Below are positions 42,245 through 51,861 of a stretch of 64,000 nucleotides of DNA, piece after piece. Source of the DNA: Bradyrhizobium sp. LHD-71. Lineage in GTDB: Bacteria; Pseudomonadota; Alphaproteobacteria; Rhizobiales; Xanthobacteraceae. How positions within the stretch are numbered: position 1 is the first letter of the stretch; each line of letters starts with the position of its first letter. Made by a program: the position numbers and the translations under genes. The notes under the pieces are model-generated. The model was not told the DNA's origin, searched no databases, and was given only the letters and a program-made list of their open reading frames with translations. The stretch covers positions 62,001 to 126,000 of the forward strand of contig NZ_JAVIFX010000003.1 in NCBI RefSeq assembly GCF_031157255.1, in the 5' to 3' direction.

Positions 42245-42628
42245 ATGAGCGTGTGTTTCATCGCGGGCACGATCGTCAAGGCACTTCAGGTCTCGGCCTT
42301 CACGCTTGCCTGGACGCATTCGGTCGAGAAGACGGACTGGCAGGAGGATTGGCGGGTCACACGCAACGGCCTGATGTTGGTCGAAGCGCGCGTCAAAGGT
42401 TCCGGCGCAGGCATCGACCCGCCGGCGCACGCACGCCTTGTCGATGGTTGGTGGCGCTGGCGCCCGCCGACCGTCAGCCGCAGTGAGGTTACGCTCGCCA
42501 ATTCAGGCGCGGTCCCCGACTGGCGGATCTGCGTCGGCGGCAGATGCGCACCACTGCACGCGACGATCGGGCTTGCAGCAGGAACGGGGCCTGTCGTCAT
42601 GCAGCGCTGCCCGGAGAATGCCTCTTAG
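42245..42628 (+). CDS. DUF1850 protein, TAXI-TRAP accessory
   Basis: The 127-residue protein shows the DUF1850 pattern FTLAWTHSVEKTDWQEDWRV, then LMLVEARVKGSGAGIDPPA and WWRWRPPTV. It begins with a short hydrophobic stretch and may be periplasmic or membrane-anchored. DUF1850 genes usually sit between a TAXI receptor and the fused TRAP permease; here the permease is missing and the next gene is on the other strand. Three cysteines occur near the end (WRICVGGRCAPLH and VMQRCPENAS). The role of the domain is not established. Confidence 0.86.
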   Translation: MSVCFIAGTIVKALQVSAFTLAWTHSVEKTDWQEDWRVTRNGLMLVEARVKGSGAGIDPPAHARLVDGWWRWRPPTVSRSEVTLANSGAVPDWRICVGGRCAPLHATIGLAAGTGPVVMQRCPENAS

Positions 42629-42693
42629 GCCTTCGTCAACCTCGTTACCGGGCCGGTAGGCAAGTCGCCCTGTGTCGTTTTGAACGGCGACAG

Positions 42694-44055
42694 CTATTTC
42701 GCCTGCGCGCTCTTTTTCGAGCGACCGTTGCGGAGCGCGGCCTCCTGCTGCTGCGCCTGACGCGCGGCCTTCGGCTCAAGTCGCGACGCAAGGATTTTGT
42801 CGATGCGCCGCCCATCCATGTCCATCACTTCGAACCGCCAGCCGTTGCGCTCGAAACTGCCGCCGACCTCCGGCAGCGTTCCGAAGCCTTGCAGCATGAA
42901 GCCTGCGACGGTGTGGAAGCTGCGGATTTCCGGCACCTGAATCGAAAGCAGGTCAGCGAATTCGTCGACCGGCATCCAGCCCGAGATCAGATACGAGCCG
43001 TCGTCACGCGGCACGGCCGCAGGCTCGGCGGGCCCTTCTTCCGTCTTGAAGCTGCCGACAATCGATTCGAGAATGTCTGCGCTGGTGACAACGCCCTGGA
43101 AACCACCGTACTCGTCATAGACGAGGCCCATATGCACCGGGGAATCCTTCAGGATCGCAACCACGTCGCGTGCGTCGGCGGACTCAGGGATCACCGGCGC
43201 CTGGCGGACCAGGCTGCTGACGTCGGGCGTGCCGCCGGACATGCAGGCGTCCAGCAGGTCCTTGGCCTGAACAATGCCGACCGGGTGATCGGGGTCGCCT
43301 TCATGCGCCGGCAATCGGGAGTGCGGGCTCTCGGTGAAAGTTACGCGGATCGTGTCGAAATCATCCGTCAGGTCGATCATGTTGACGTCGCGCCGCGGCG
43401 TCATGACGGCACCGACCGGCCTGTCGCCAAGCCGCATCACGCCTGCAATCATTTCCTTCTCGCCGGGTTCGAGTACGCCGGCGTTCTCGGCCTCGAGGAT
43501 CAGCGTGCGGATTTCATCCTCGGTGACTCTTTCCTCCTTCTTGCCGCGATGGCCGAGCAGCCAGAGCAAGGCCCTTCCGGACAGATCAAGCAGGGTGACC
43601 ACTGGCGAGCAGAGTTTTGCCAGCAGCGTCATTGCCGGCGCGACTTTCAGCGCCACAGCTTCCGGATTGCGAAGCGCAATCTGCTTCGGCACGAGCTCGC
43701 CGACAATCAGCGAAGCGTAAGTGATCAACGTGACCACCACGCCGACGCCGGCAATGTCGGCCGCGCGCTGCGGCATGCCGAGCTCTGCCATCCAGTCGGT
43801 CAGGCGCAGGCCGAGCGTGGCGCCCGATACGGCGCCAGACAGCACGCCGACCAGCGTAATGCCGATCTGCACAGTGGAGAGAAATTTGCCGGGATCCGAC
43901 GCCAGCACCAGCGCGCGCCGCGAGCCGGACGCGCCCTTTTCGACAAGTGCCGCCAGCCGCGCGGGCCGGGACGACACGATGGCGAGCTCCGACATCGCGA
44001 GCAGGCCATTGATGACGATCAGGACCGTGATGATCCCGAGTTCCAGAATTAACAT
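42694..44055 (-). CDS. CNNM/CorC-type (hemolysin-family) membrane protein
   Basis: This 453-residue protein has a DUF21 membrane domain (about 1-190) with four helices, including IITVLIVINGLLAMSELAIV and the IVGELVPKQIALRNPE motif. A linker with VTEDEIRTLILEAENAGVLE leads to a CBS pair (about 220-330; VMTPRRDVNMIDL and PVHMGLVYDEYGGFQGVVT). A CorC_HlyC domain ends the protein (about 345-430). CNNM/CorC proteins are involved in Mg2+ or Co2+ efflux or sensing; the hemolysin name is historical. The ATG at 44055 gives the normal N-terminus; an ATG 17 codons upstream adds a polar tail. It stands alone. Confidence 0.9.
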   Translation of the reverse strand: MLILELGIITVLIVINGLLAMSELAIVSSRPARLAALVEKGASGSRRALVLASDPGKFLSTVQIGITLVGVLSGAVSGATLGLRLTDWMAELGMPQRAADIAGVGVVVTLITYASLIVGELVPKQIALRNPEAVALKVAPAMTLLAKLCSPVVTLLDLSGRALLWLLGHRGKKEERVTEDEIRTLILEAENAGVLEPGEKEMIAGVMRLGDRPVGAVMTPRRDVNMIDLTDDFDTIRVTFTESPHSRLPAHEGDPDHPVGIVQAKDLLDACMSGGTPDVSSLVRQAPVIPESADARDVVAILKDSPVHMGLVYDEYGGFQGVVTSADILESIVGSFKTEEGPAEPAAVPRDDGSYLISGWMPVDEFADLLSIQVPEIRSFHTVAGFMLQGFGTLPEVGGSFERNGWRFEVMDMDGRRIDKILASRLEPKAARQAQQQEAALRNGRSKKSAQAK

Positions 44056-44303
44056 TTTGCCTTTTGGCGACCACCTTTCGCCCGACACGATATAGGAATT
44101 TGGCAACCGCTGCGCCGGGGGAGACGAGAATTTGTCGAGCGAAGTGTCGCCATCAAAAATTTACAAGTAAAAACAAATGATTAGGTGCGAAAAGTGCGTG
44201 TGCATGGCTGGTTTGAAGCTGCATTTTCACGCGCGATGCCTGCTATCGTGCCGAGGAATCAGACGGAACCGGACCTGAGAGTTTCGATGCACGAGGCCCC
44301 TCC

Positions 44304-44870
44304 ATGCGGCAGGCGCTTCTCATCTTCGCCTTCAGCCTCGGGTTGAGCGCGGCGGATGCCACAGCTGCCGACCTGCCAGGTGCGGACTGTATCCAGGGTA
44401 GCGCGGCGACGCCGGAACGCGCGATCGAGGACTGCGACGCTCTCTTGATGGAGAAGGCGACGGCAGAGGCGCGCGCGCCGGACATCCTTCTTGCCCGCGC
44501 CGAGGCATTCGTTCGTCAGGGCCGGCTGAGGCCTGCGGTCGAGGATCTCGGTCATGTCGTCACCCTGCGTCCGGACTACACGCAGGCTTTTCTCAGGCGT
44601 GCTGAACTTCACCGGACGCTTGCCGAAGCCGATGCGGCGATCCGCGATTTCAGTGCGGCCATCCGACTCGACCCGACGAACACGAACGCGTTGTTTGCAC
44701 GCGCAGAGCTTTATCGCGCGAAGATCGACCGGCGGCGGGCGCTTGCCGACTACGCAACAGTGCTGCGCTTGGACCCGACGCATGAAGCTGCCCGCGCTGG
44801 TCACAAGTCGCTGGCGCTGGAAATCGAACGGCTCGGCGCGACCATGCCGACGCAGCCGTCCGGCCGCTAG
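44304..44870 (+). CDS. Secreted TPR-repeat protein
   Basis: The 188-residue product has a signal peptide (RQALLIFAFSLGLSAADA, cleavage after ATA) and three TPR-like repeats: DILLARAEAFVRQGRLRPAV, QAFLRRAELHRTLAEADAAI and NALFARAELYRAKIDRRRAL, each followed by the D/L-rich helix B (VVTLRPDYTQA, AIRLDPTNTNA, VLRLDPTHEAA). Two cysteines near residues 29 and 44 may form a disulfide. TPR repeats mediate protein contacts in the periplasm; the partner is unknown. It precedes the acyl-CoA synthetase gene by 138 bases on the same strand. Confidence 0.85.
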   Translation: MRQALLIFAFSLGLSAADATAADLPGADCIQGSAATPERAIEDCDALLMEKATAEARAPDILLARAEAFVRQGRLRPAVEDLGHVVTLRPDYTQAFLRRAELHRTLAEADAAIRDFSAAIRLDPTNTNALFARAELYRAKIDRRRALADYATVLRLDPTHEAARAGHKSLALEIERLGATMPTQPSGR

Positions 44871-45008
44871 ACATGGCGTGAACAGCGACGTTTGCGAGGC
44901 GCCAGGGGTTCGCACACAAGGTTGCTGCAGCGGGGTGCGGACGTTAGAACCAGGACACGAGGCCGTGACAAACCGTTGAAGTCTGCGACCCGTGCGGGAG
45001 AAACGCCA

Positions 45009-46925
45009 ATGAACGCTCGGAAAAAAAGCCGCTACCACGACGTCTATGCGCGCGCGATGAGTGACCCGGAGGGCTTTTGGGCGGAAGCCGCAACGGAAAT
45101 CGACTGGATCAAGCCTGCGGACAAGGTCTTCGACGCTTCGCAGGGCGTTTATGGGCGCTGGTTTGCCGGCGCCGTCGTCAACACCTGCTACAACGCGCTC
45201 GATCGCCATGTGGCGAACGGGCGCGCAGATCAGGTCGCACTGATCCACGACTCGCCGCTGACCGGCAGCATCGCGAAGTTCACCTACCGCCAGATGCTGG
45301 ACGAAGTGAAGACGCTCGCGGCGATCATGCAGGAGTTCGGCGTTACCAAGGGCGATCGCGTCATCATCTACATGCCGCTCGTGCCGGAAGCCGTGATCGG
45401 CATGCTGGCCTGCGCGCGCATAGGCGCCGTGCACTCGGTGGTGTTCGGCGGCTTTGCAGCCAAGGAGCTGGCGACGCGGATCGACGACGCCGAGCCGAAA
45501 CTCATTCTCTCGGCAAGCTGTGGAATCGAGCCCGGACGGATCGTCAAGTACAAGCCGTTGCTCGACGAGGCGATCGATCTGTCGAAGACAAAGCCGTCCG
45601 CCTGCATCGTGCTGCAGCGGCCGCAGGAAATCTGTGCGCTCACTCCGGGGCGCGATCACGACTGGGCCGAGCTGCGCGGCAAGGCTGTTGCGGCAGGCAA
45701 GGCCGCCGATTGCGTGCCGGTGGCCGCCACCGATCCGCTGTATATCCTCTACACGTCGGGCACCACCGGCATTCCGAAGGGCGTGGTGCGCGACAATGGC
45801 GGGCACCTGGTTGCGCTGAAGTGGTCGATGTTCAACCTCTACGGCGTGAAGCCCGGCGAGGTGTGGTGGTGCGGCTCCGACATCGGCTGGGTGGTCGGCC
45901 ATTCCTACATCGTCTATGGCCCGCTGATACACGGTGCGACCTCGATCATGTACGAAGGCAAGCCGGTTGGGACGCCGGATGCGGGCGCCTATTGGCGCGT
46001 GATCGCCCAACATGGCGCGGTGGCGCTGTTCACGGCCCCGACCGCGTTCCGCGCGATCAAGAAGGAAGATCCCGACGGCAAGCTGCTCGCGCAATACGAC
46101 CTGTCGAAATTCCGGACGCTGTTTCTCGCCGGCGAGCGCGCCGATCCGCCGACGGTGGAATGGGCGGAGCAGCAGTTGAAAGTGCCGGTGATCGATCACT
46201 GGTGGCAGACGGAGACCGGCTGGTGCATTGCCGGCAATCCGGTCGGCCTTGGGCAACTGCCGGTGAAGCACGGCTCACCGACGGTGCCGATGCCGGGCTA
46301 TCAGGTCGACGTGGTCGACGAGGCGGCAAGGCCCGTTGCCGCGAATACCATGGGTTCGATCGTCATCAAGCTGCCGATGCCGCCGGCGTGCCTGCCGACG
46401 CTGTGGAATAACGATGCGCGTTTCAAGGACGCCTATCTCACGGAGTTCCCCGGCTATTACAAGACGTCCGACGCCGGCTTCAAGGACGAGGACGGCTATG
46501 TGTTTGTGATGGGCCGGACCGACGACATCATCAACGTGGCCGGCCACCGCCTGTCGACCGGCGGCATGGAAGAGGTGCTGGCGTCGCATCCCGATGTCGC
46601 CGAATGCGCGGTGCTCGGCATCAAGGACGAGCTGAAGGGCGAAGTGCCGTGCGGCTTTCTCGTGCTGAAGGCGGGCGTCACCCGGTCGCAGGGCGATATC
46701 GAGCGCGAGGTGGTGGCGCTGGTGCGCGAGAAGATCGGTCCGGTGGCCGCCTTCAAGCTGGCGATCACCGTCGGCCGCCTGCCGAAGACGCGATCGGGGA
46801 AGATCCTGCGCGGCACCATGAAGAAGATCGCCGACGGCGACAGCTGGAGCATGCCCGCCACCATCGATGATCCGGCGATCCTCGACGAGATCGGCGGCGC
46901 GCTGAAGGAGCGCGGCGTGGGGTGA
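45009..46925 (+). CDS. prpE: Propionyl-CoA synthetase (AMP-forming)
   Basis: The 638-residue enzyme activates propionate with ATP and CoA. The adenylation motifs are visible in order: YTSGTTGIPKGVVRDNGGH (A3), DHWWQTETGWCIAG (A5), YYKTSDAGFKDEDGYVFVMG (A7), GRTDDIINVAGHRLSTGGME (A8) and PKTRSGKILRGTMKK with the catalytic lysine (A10). The start (YARAMSDPEGFWAEAATEID) and length match PrpE rather than Acs. The TLWNNDARFKDAYLTEFPGY segment is also PrpE/Acs-like. The ATG at 45009 follows GGGAGAA. No methylcitrate-cycle genes adjoin it. Confidence 0.9.
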   Translation: MNARKKSRYHDVYARAMSDPEGFWAEAATEIDWIKPADKVFDASQGVYGRWFAGAVVNTCYNALDRHVANGRADQVALIHDSPLTGSIAKFTYRQMLDEVKTLAAIMQEFGVTKGDRVIIYMPLVPEAVIGMLACARIGAVHSVVFGGFAAKELATRIDDAEPKLILSASCGIEPGRIVKYKPLLDEAIDLSKTKPSACIVLQRPQEICALTPGRDHDWAELRGKAVAAGKAADCVPVAATDPLYILYTSGTTGIPKGVVRDNGGHLVALKWSMFNLYGVKPGEVWWCGSDIGWVVGHSYIVYGPLIHGATSIMYEGKPVGTPDAGAYWRVIAQHGAVALFTAPTAFRAIKKEDPDGKLLAQYDLSKFRTLFLAGERADPPTVEWAEQQLKVPVIDHWWQTETGWCIAGNPVGLGQLPVKHGSPTVPMPGYQVDVVDEAARPVAANTMGSIVIKLPMPPACLPTLWNNDARFKDAYLTEFPGYYKTSDAGFKDEDGYVFVMGRTDDIINVAGHRLSTGGMEEVLASHPDVAECAVLGIKDELKGEVPCGFLVLKAGVTRSQGDIEREVVALVREKIGPVAAFKLAITVGRLPKTRSGKILRGTMKKIADGDSWSMPATIDDPAILDEIGGALKERGVG

Positions 46926-47005
46926 GCAGTTTGCATCTACCTGCCGCCATCGATAGGCCACATGCGTCCTATTCAACGAGGCCGGACACCGATCGGACGA
47001 GGCTT

Positions 47006-47263
47006 ATGCGCGCAACGACATCACGATTCCTGCTGACGATCGTCGTTGGCCTCTCGCTTGCCGGCTGTTTGCAGACGAGCCGCCAGTCGCCGACGGCGAG
47101 TGCGACGGATGACGACACGTTTTGCCAACGCAACGCCGGCACGCCCGGCTCGAACACCTATGCCGCGTGCATGAAGGACCGTGACATCGCGCGCGAGCAG
47201 AGCCAGGCGCGAGTCGATCGCGCTCATCGGCGCGTGACCGAGGACATGCTGAACGCGAGGTAG
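47006..47263 (+). CDS. Small lipoprotein
   Basis: The 85-residue product has a lipoprotein signal, RFLLTIVVGLSLAGC, with modified Cys at residue 20. The mature part is polar, with a disulfide-capable pair in DTFCQRNAGTPGSNTYAAC and a charged helical end (REQSQARVDRAHRRVTEDML). I recall similar short rhizobial lipoproteins without function. The ATG at 47006 is chosen because it gives a normal lipoprotein leader; the frame is open further upstream but not signal-like. It lies 80 bases after prpE. Confidence 0.76.
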   Translation: MRATTSRFLLTIVVGLSLAGCLQTSRQSPTASATDDDTFCQRNAGTPGSNTYAACMKDRDIAREQSQARVDRAHRRVTEDMLNAR

Positions 47264-47345
47264 TACGCGTCCTCGCCGCGAACGAAGCCCGACGCTCATC
47301 GCTGCCGGGCAGGGCGGCACGAGGTATGGACGAACTCGGCGGCCG

Positions 47346-48047
47346 TTATTCCTCGTCCTTCTTGCCGCCGCCAAGCTGCTTGAGCTTTGCGAATACTCTG
47401 GCCTCGTCCATCTCTTCGTCGGATGTCGCCGGCTGGGTCGGCGCCTCGTCGTCCTCGACCTTCTTCGTGGTCTCGGACGCCGGCAGCAGCGTCGCGCCGC
47501 CGTAGGCGGTTGCGGCCGGCTTCTCCTTCGCCGCACGCTGGACCTCGAAGTCGAGGTCGATCTGCGAGCACAGGCCGAGCGTTACCGGGTCCATCGGCGT
47601 GAGCTGCGCCGTATTCCAGTGGGTGCGGTCGCGGATCGAGGCGATCGTCGTCTTGGTGGTGCCGACGAGGCGCATGATCTGCGCGTCCTTCAGTTCGGGG
47701 TGATTGCGCACCAGCCACAGGATCGCGCTTGGACGCTCGTGGCGGCGCGACACCGGCGTGTAGCGCGGGCCCTTCTTGCGCTTCGGCTCCGGCAAGCGAA
47801 CCTTGGTCTCGCTGAGCTTCAGCCGGTGGGCCGGATCTGCCTCGCCGCGCGCGATCTCCTCGCGGGTCAGTTGTCCGTTCGAGATCGGGTCGGAGCCCTT
47901 GATGCCCTGGGCCGCATCTCCGTCGGCGATGGCACGCACCTCGAGCGGGTGCATCTTGCAGAAATCGGCCACCTGGTCGAAGGAGAGGGCGGTATTATCG
48001 ACCAGCCAGACGGCGGTCGCTTTGGGCATGAGGGGGGCGGTGCTCAC
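47346..48047 (-). CDS. trcR: DUF1013 protein, TrcR-type cell-cycle regulator
   Basis: The 233-residue protein matches DUF1013, which current annotations name cell cycle transcriptional regulator TrcR (from memory). Marks are KATAVWLVDNTALSFDQVAD, FCKMHPLEVRAIADGDAAQG, PRYTPVSRRHERPSAILWLV, and the helix-turn-helix-like IMRLVGTTKTTIASIRDRTH. The C-terminal 60 residues are charged and likely disordered. A TTG lies two codons upstream, but AGGAG is eight bases before the GTG at 48047, so the GTG is preferred. It is divergent from ispH across 276 bases. The domain is almost confined to alphaproteobacteria. Confidence 0.85.
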   Translation of the reverse strand: MSTAPLMPKATAVWLVDNTALSFDQVADFCKMHPLEVRAIADGDAAQGIKGSDPISNGQLTREEIARGEADPAHRLKLSETKVRLPEPKRKKGPRYTPVSRRHERPSAILWLVRNHPELKDAQIMRLVGTTKTTIASIRDRTHWNTAQLTPMDPVTLGLCSQIDLDFEVQRAAKEKPAATAYGGATLLPASETTKKVEDDEAPTQPATSDEEMDEARVFAKLKQLGGGKKDEE

Positions 48048-48323
48048 GGGCAAATCTCCTTTGCGCTTCGTCCGCCTTTTGGAGGCGAAGCCGGGTCATC
48101 TCTGATGACGGGAATTGCGCCCTATATAGGCGTTTCGGGGGTCTTCGCGCAATGGTTTACGGGCCGTTCCGATACCCCTTTGAACCGCCCCGCTTGACTT
48201 CCCGACCCATGAGGGCCAAGTCGTTGTGCAACGTGCCGCTGACCGCCGATTCAACTTCTAAATGCCCGGCGGAATGGGCCAAAACCGTCCGTTTCGGACC
48301 GCATTGTCGCTAGAGACCAGCCC

Positions 48324-49298
48324 ATGACGGCACCTCGCAAGCCAGAGCTTCATATTGTCCTTTGTTCCCCTCGCGGTTTTTGCGCCGGCGTGGTCCGCGC
48401 CATCGATACGGTGGAACGGGCACTGAAACTGTACGGTCCGCCGGTCTATGTCCGGCACGAAATCGTCCATAACCGCCATGTGGTGGAAAGCCTTCGCACC
48501 AAGGGTGCGATCTTCGTCGAGGAGCTGGACGAGATTCCGGACACCGACGCGCCGGTGGTGTTCTCCGCGCATGGCGTGCCGAAGTCGATCCCGGCTGAAG
48601 CCGAGCGTCGCAATTTCTTCGCGCTGGACGCAACCTGCCCGCTGGTGACCAAGGTCCATCGCGAGGCGGAAATCCATTTCAAGCGCGGGCGTGAGATCGC
48701 GATGATCGGTCACGCGGGTCACCCGGAGGTCGTCGGTACGCTGGGACAGCTGCCGCCGGGCGCGGTGATCCTGATCGAGACCGTTGAGCAGGCGAAGAAA
48801 TTTCAGCCGAACGATGCGTCGAAGCTCGCCTTCGTGACGCAGACCACGCTCTCCATCGATGACACCGCGGCGATCGTTGCGACGTTGAAGGCACGCTTCC
48901 CGGACATCATCGGTCCACACAAGGAAGACATTTGCTACGCGACCACCAACCGCCAGCTCGCGGTGAAAAAGGTTGCTCCGGTGGTCGACGCGATGATCGT
49001 GGTCGGCTCGCCGAACTCCTCGAACTCGCAACGCTTGCGCGAGGTTGCCGAACACGAGGGTTGCCCCCGCGCGGTGCTGGTCAACGGCGCGGCCGATCTC
49101 GACTGGTCGATGTTCGAGGGCGTCAGCCGGCTCGGCATCACCGCAGGCGCCTCGGCGCCGGAGGTGCTCGTCGAGGAAATCCTCGACGCGTTCGCGGAGA
49201 AATACACGCTGCGCGTGGACTCGGTGTCTGCGGCGTCTGAAGACGGAATCTTCTTCCCGCTGCCACGGCCGCTGCGGCCTGCCACCGCCGCCGAATAG
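48324..49298 (+). CDS. ispH: 4-Hydroxy-3-methylbut-2-enyl diphosphate reductase
   Basis: This 324-residue iron-sulfur enzyme makes IPP and DMAPP in the last step of the MEP isoprenoid pathway. All three cluster cysteines are visible: [34 protein letters not shown] and [15 protein letters not shown]. Other family motifs are [25 protein letters not shown] and [15 protein letters not shown]. Length is normal. It is followed after nine bases by thrB, then rnhA, an order I recall from Bradyrhizobium-type genomes, and is probably first of that operon. Confidence 0.97.
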   Translation: MTAPRKPELHIVLCSPRGFCAGVVRAIDTVERALKLYGPPVYVRHEIVHNRHVVESLRTKGAIFVEELDEIPDTDAPVVFSAHGVPKSIPAEAERRNFFALDATCPLVTKVHREAEIHFKRGREIAMIGHAGHPEVVGTLGQLPPGAVILIETVEQAKKFQPNDASKLAFVTQTTLSIDDTAAIVATLKARFPDIIGPHKEDICYATTNRQLAVKKVAPVVDAMIVVGSPNSSNSQRLREVAEHEGCPRAVLVNGAADLDWSMFEGVSRLGITAGASAPEVLVEEILDAFAEKYTLRVDSVSAASEDGIFFPLPRPLRPATAAE

Positions 49299-49307
49299 GA
49301 CCGCCCA

Positions 49308-50288
49308 ATGGCGGTCTATACCGACGTCTCCGTCGAAGAACTGACGGCCTTTCTGAAAGATTACGACATCGGCGAACTGCTCTCCTACAAGGGCATCGCC
49401 GAAGGCGTCGAGAACTCCAATTTTCTTTTGCACACCAGCAAGGGCGCGTTCATCCTCACGCTTTATGAAAAGCGGGTGGCGGCGGCCGATCTGCCGTTCT
49501 TCCTGTCGCTGATGGCGCACCTCGCGGCGCACGGCGTGAGCTGCCCGCAGCCGGCCAAAAACCGCAGGGGCGAAGTCTATTCGCCGCTCGCCGGACGGCC
49601 CGCGGCGATCATCGATTTCCTTGAAGGCATGTGGCCGCGACGGCCCAACGCTGTGCATTGCGCGGGCGTCGGCGAGGTGCTCGCGAAGTTGCATCTCGCC
49701 GGTCATGACTTTCCGCTTGTGCGAAAGAACCCGCTGTCGGTCACGGGCTGGCGGCCGCTGTTCGAACAGGCCGCGCAGCGTGCGAACGAGGTGCAGCACG
49801 GGCTTTACGAACTCCTGAGCGCCGAACTCGATCATCTGGAGCGAAGCTGGCCTGAGGGCCTGCCGCAGGGGGTGATCCACGCCGACCTGTTTCCCGACAA
49901 TGTGCTTTTCCTCGGCGACAAGGTGTCGGGCGTGATCGATTTCCCGTTCGCCTGCAACGATTTCCTCGCTTACGATGTCGCCATCTGCCTCAACGCCTGG
50001 TGTTTCGAGGCCGATCACGCGTTCAACGTCACCAAGGCGCGCGCGCTTCTGAGTGGCTATTCGCGTTGCCGTCCGCTGTCGACCGCGGAACAGGATGCCT
50101 TGCCGTTGCTGGCGCGGGGCGCGGCATTGCGTTTCCTTTTGACGCGGCTGGTCGACTGGCTCAACGTCCCGCCGGGAGCGCTTGTGCGGCCGAAAGATCC
50201 GGTCGAATACGTGCGGAAGCTGCGCTTCCATCAGGCTGTCAGCAGCGTGCGCGACTATGGCCTTGCACAATCAGGTTACGCAGCGTGA
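49308..50288 (+). CDS. thrB: Homoserine kinase, type II (APH-fold)
   Basis: The 326-residue kinase phosphorylates homoserine in threonine synthesis. It belongs to the choline/aminoglycoside-kinase fold rather than the GHMP fold. Marks are the start [40 protein letters not shown], the catalytic loop [17 protein letters not shown] (Asp and Asn) and the metal site [18 protein letters not shown]. It lies nine bases after ispH and its stop overlaps the rnhA GTG start. Confidence 0.95.
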   Translation: MAVYTDVSVEELTAFLKDYDIGELLSYKGIAEGVENSNFLLHTSKGAFILTLYEKRVAAADLPFFLSLMAHLAAHGVSCPQPAKNRRGEVYSPLAGRPAAIIDFLEGMWPRRPNAVHCAGVGEVLAKLHLAGHDFPLVRKNPLSVTGWRPLFEQAAQRANEVQHGLYELLSAELDHLERSWPEGLPQGVIHADLFPDNVLFLGDKVSGVIDFPFACNDFLAYDVAICLNAWCFEADHAFNVTKARALLSGYSRCRPLSTAEQDALPLLARGAALRFLLTRLVDWLNVPPGALVRPKDPVEYVRKLRFHQAVSSVRDYGLAQSGYAA

Positions 50289-50749
50289 ACAAGCAGAATT
50301 CCGATCTGCCGCACGTCGTCATTCACACCGACGGCGCCTGCTCGGGGAATCCGGGGCCCGGCGGCTGGGGAGCGATCTTGAAATTCGGCGACGTTGAAAA
50401 AGAGCTCAAGGGCGGCGAGCCGAATACGACCAACAACCGCATGGAACTGCTGGCGGCGATCTCGGCACTGGAAGCCATGAAACGGCCGGTGACGGCCGAT
50501 ATCTACACCGACAGCCAGTATGTGCGTGGCGGCATCACCGCGTGGATTCACAACTGGAAGCGGAATGGTTGGCGAACTGCGGAGAAGAAGCCGGTTAAGA
50601 ACGCCGACCTCTGGCAGCGCCTGGATGCAGCCTTGAAGCAGCATGACGTGCGCTGGCACTGGGTGCGAGGCCATGCCGGTCACGCGGAAAACGAACGCGC
50701 CGATCAGCTGGCCCGCGACGGGCTCAGGGAGAGCAGGTCAGCGGGTTGA
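50285..50749 (+). CDS. rnhA: Ribonuclease HI
   Basis: The 154-residue enzyme cuts RNA in RNA-DNA hybrids. The catalytic acids are in [42 protein letters not shown] and [14 protein letters not shown]. It starts with a GTG at 50285 that overlaps the thrB stop (GTGA), so translation is coupled; upstream codons in this frame overlap thrB. The stop is followed by about 200 bases before the next gene, including an intrinsic terminator. Confidence 0.96.
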   Translation: MNKQNSDLPHVVIHTDGACSGNPGPGGWGAILKFGDVEKELKGGEPNTTNNRMELLAAISALEAMKRPVTADIYTDSQYVRGGITAWIHNWKRNGWRTAEKKPVKNADLWQRLDAALKQHDVRWHWVRGHAGHAENERADQLARDGLRESRSAG

Positions 50750-50886
50750 CAGTGTCCGACTTGCGGTCGCATATTTCTGTCATGATCGTCTCTCTCGCTC
50801 GCGCCGTTTCGAAAAAAGCGCCCCATTCCGGGGCCGCGGATCCTTGCGTCAGTTAAGCAAAAGCGCAGAGAGGATCATGTTCAGGA

Positions 50887-50912
50887 CCCCGCCGGTTTCG
50901 ACGGGGTTTTTT
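50887..50912 (+). terminator. Intrinsic terminator
   Basis: CCCCGCCGGTTTCGACGGGG forms a GC-rich stem with one internal mismatch and is followed by six T. It lies between rnhA and the dapA-like gene and should end the ispH-thrB-rnhA transcript. Confidence 0.82.
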
Positions 50913-50947
50913 GTTGCTCCGTCTCCGGCTCAACAGGAGACACTTCG

Positions 50948-51850
50948 ATGCAAACCGCCAATTCGGTTCCACAAGGCATCTGGCTGCCGCTGGTCACTCC
51001 GTTCAGGGACGGAATGTTCGATGAAAAGTCAGCGCGACGCCTTGCCGGACACTACGCGTCTGCGCCTGTCGACGGCTTCATCCTTGCCGCAACCACCGGC
51101 GAAGGACTCACGGTCGATGAGGATGAGATCGAGCGCTACACCGAAATTTGTCGCGACGCGATCGAAAGCGCCGGTCGACGTCTGCAGTTCTTTCTGGGGT
51201 TGTCGGGCAGCGACACGCGCAAGCTGATCAAGGCACTCGATCTGACCTCTGCCTGGCCGGTCGACGGCTATCTGATCGCCTGTCCATACTACACGCGGCC
51301 GTCGCAGCTCGGTCTCTATCGGCACTTTTGCGCGCTGGCCGAGAGCACGTCAAAGCCGATCATGATCTACAACATCCCGTACCGGACCGGCGTCAATCTC
51401 GGCAACGTGGAGATGCTGCGGCTCGCCGAACATCGGAACATTGTCGGTGTCAAGGACTGCTGCGCGGATGCAGCGCAGTCGTTCGACCTGCTGCGGATGA
51501 GGCCGAAGGGTTTTTCGGTGCTGACCGGGGAGGATGCGCTGTTTCACAACGCCCTCACTCAGGGCGCCGACGGCGGCGTTCTCGCTTCCGCGCATATTGC
51601 GACGGACGCGTTCGCCACGGTGCGCAATCTGATGCGCGACGGCGACCACTCGGGAGCGCTTGCAAGCTGGCGGGCGCTGATCGACCTGCCCCGCCTGTTG
51701 TTTGCCGAACCGAGTCCGGCGCCGATCAAGCACTGGCTCTGGCGCACCGGCCTCATCGACAGCCCGGAGGTCCGGCTGCCGATGAGTACAGTCAGCGATG
51801 CGCTGGCAAAGCGGATCGATCAGGAGATTCAGCGCCGAAGAATGCTTTGA
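50948..51850 (+). CDS. Dihydrodipicolinate synthase-family protein (DapA-like)
   Basis: This 300-residue class I aldolase-type protein has the DapA/NAL layout: GIWLPLVTPFRDGMFDEKSA, ILAATTGEGLTVDEDE (the GTTGE-like loop), DGYLIACPYYTRPSQ, the tyrosine in IMIYNIPYRTGVNLG, and the Schiff-base lysine in NIVGVKDCCADAAQS. Family members condense pyruvate with aspartate semialdehyde or with other aldehydes; the true lysine-pathway enzyme may be encoded elsewhere. The N-terminal residue GIWLPLVTPF is closer to general DapA-family aldolases. It follows a terminator and is probably transcribed on its own. Confidence 0.86.
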   Translation: MQTANSVPQGIWLPLVTPFRDGMFDEKSARRLAGHYASAPVDGFILAATTGEGLTVDEDEIERYTEICRDAIESAGRRLQFFLGLSGSDTRKLIKALDLTSAWPVDGYLIACPYYTRPSQLGLYRHFCALAESTSKPIMIYNIPYRTGVNLGNVEMLRLAEHRNIVGVKDCCADAAQSFDLLRMRPKGFSVLTGEDALFHNALTQGADGGVLASAHIATDAFATVRNLMRDGDHSGALASWRALIDLPRLLFAEPSPAPIKHWLWRTGLIDSPEVRLPMSTVSDALAKRIDQEIQRRRML

Positions 51851-51861
51851 TCCAAGCGATC

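Noticed and set aside
44259-46271. 670-codon open frame antisense to the TPR gene and prpE
   Set aside because: It spans two real genes and the gap between them; codon composition is that of a shadow.
48258-50270. 670-codon open frame antisense to ispH and thrB
   Set aside because: It covers two well-supported genes; the Arg/Asp/His-rich product has no domain signs.
50750-50886. Small RNA or leader between rnhA and the dapA-like gene
   Set aside because: Only the terminator is convincing; no second structured element or conserved-looking box was seen before it.
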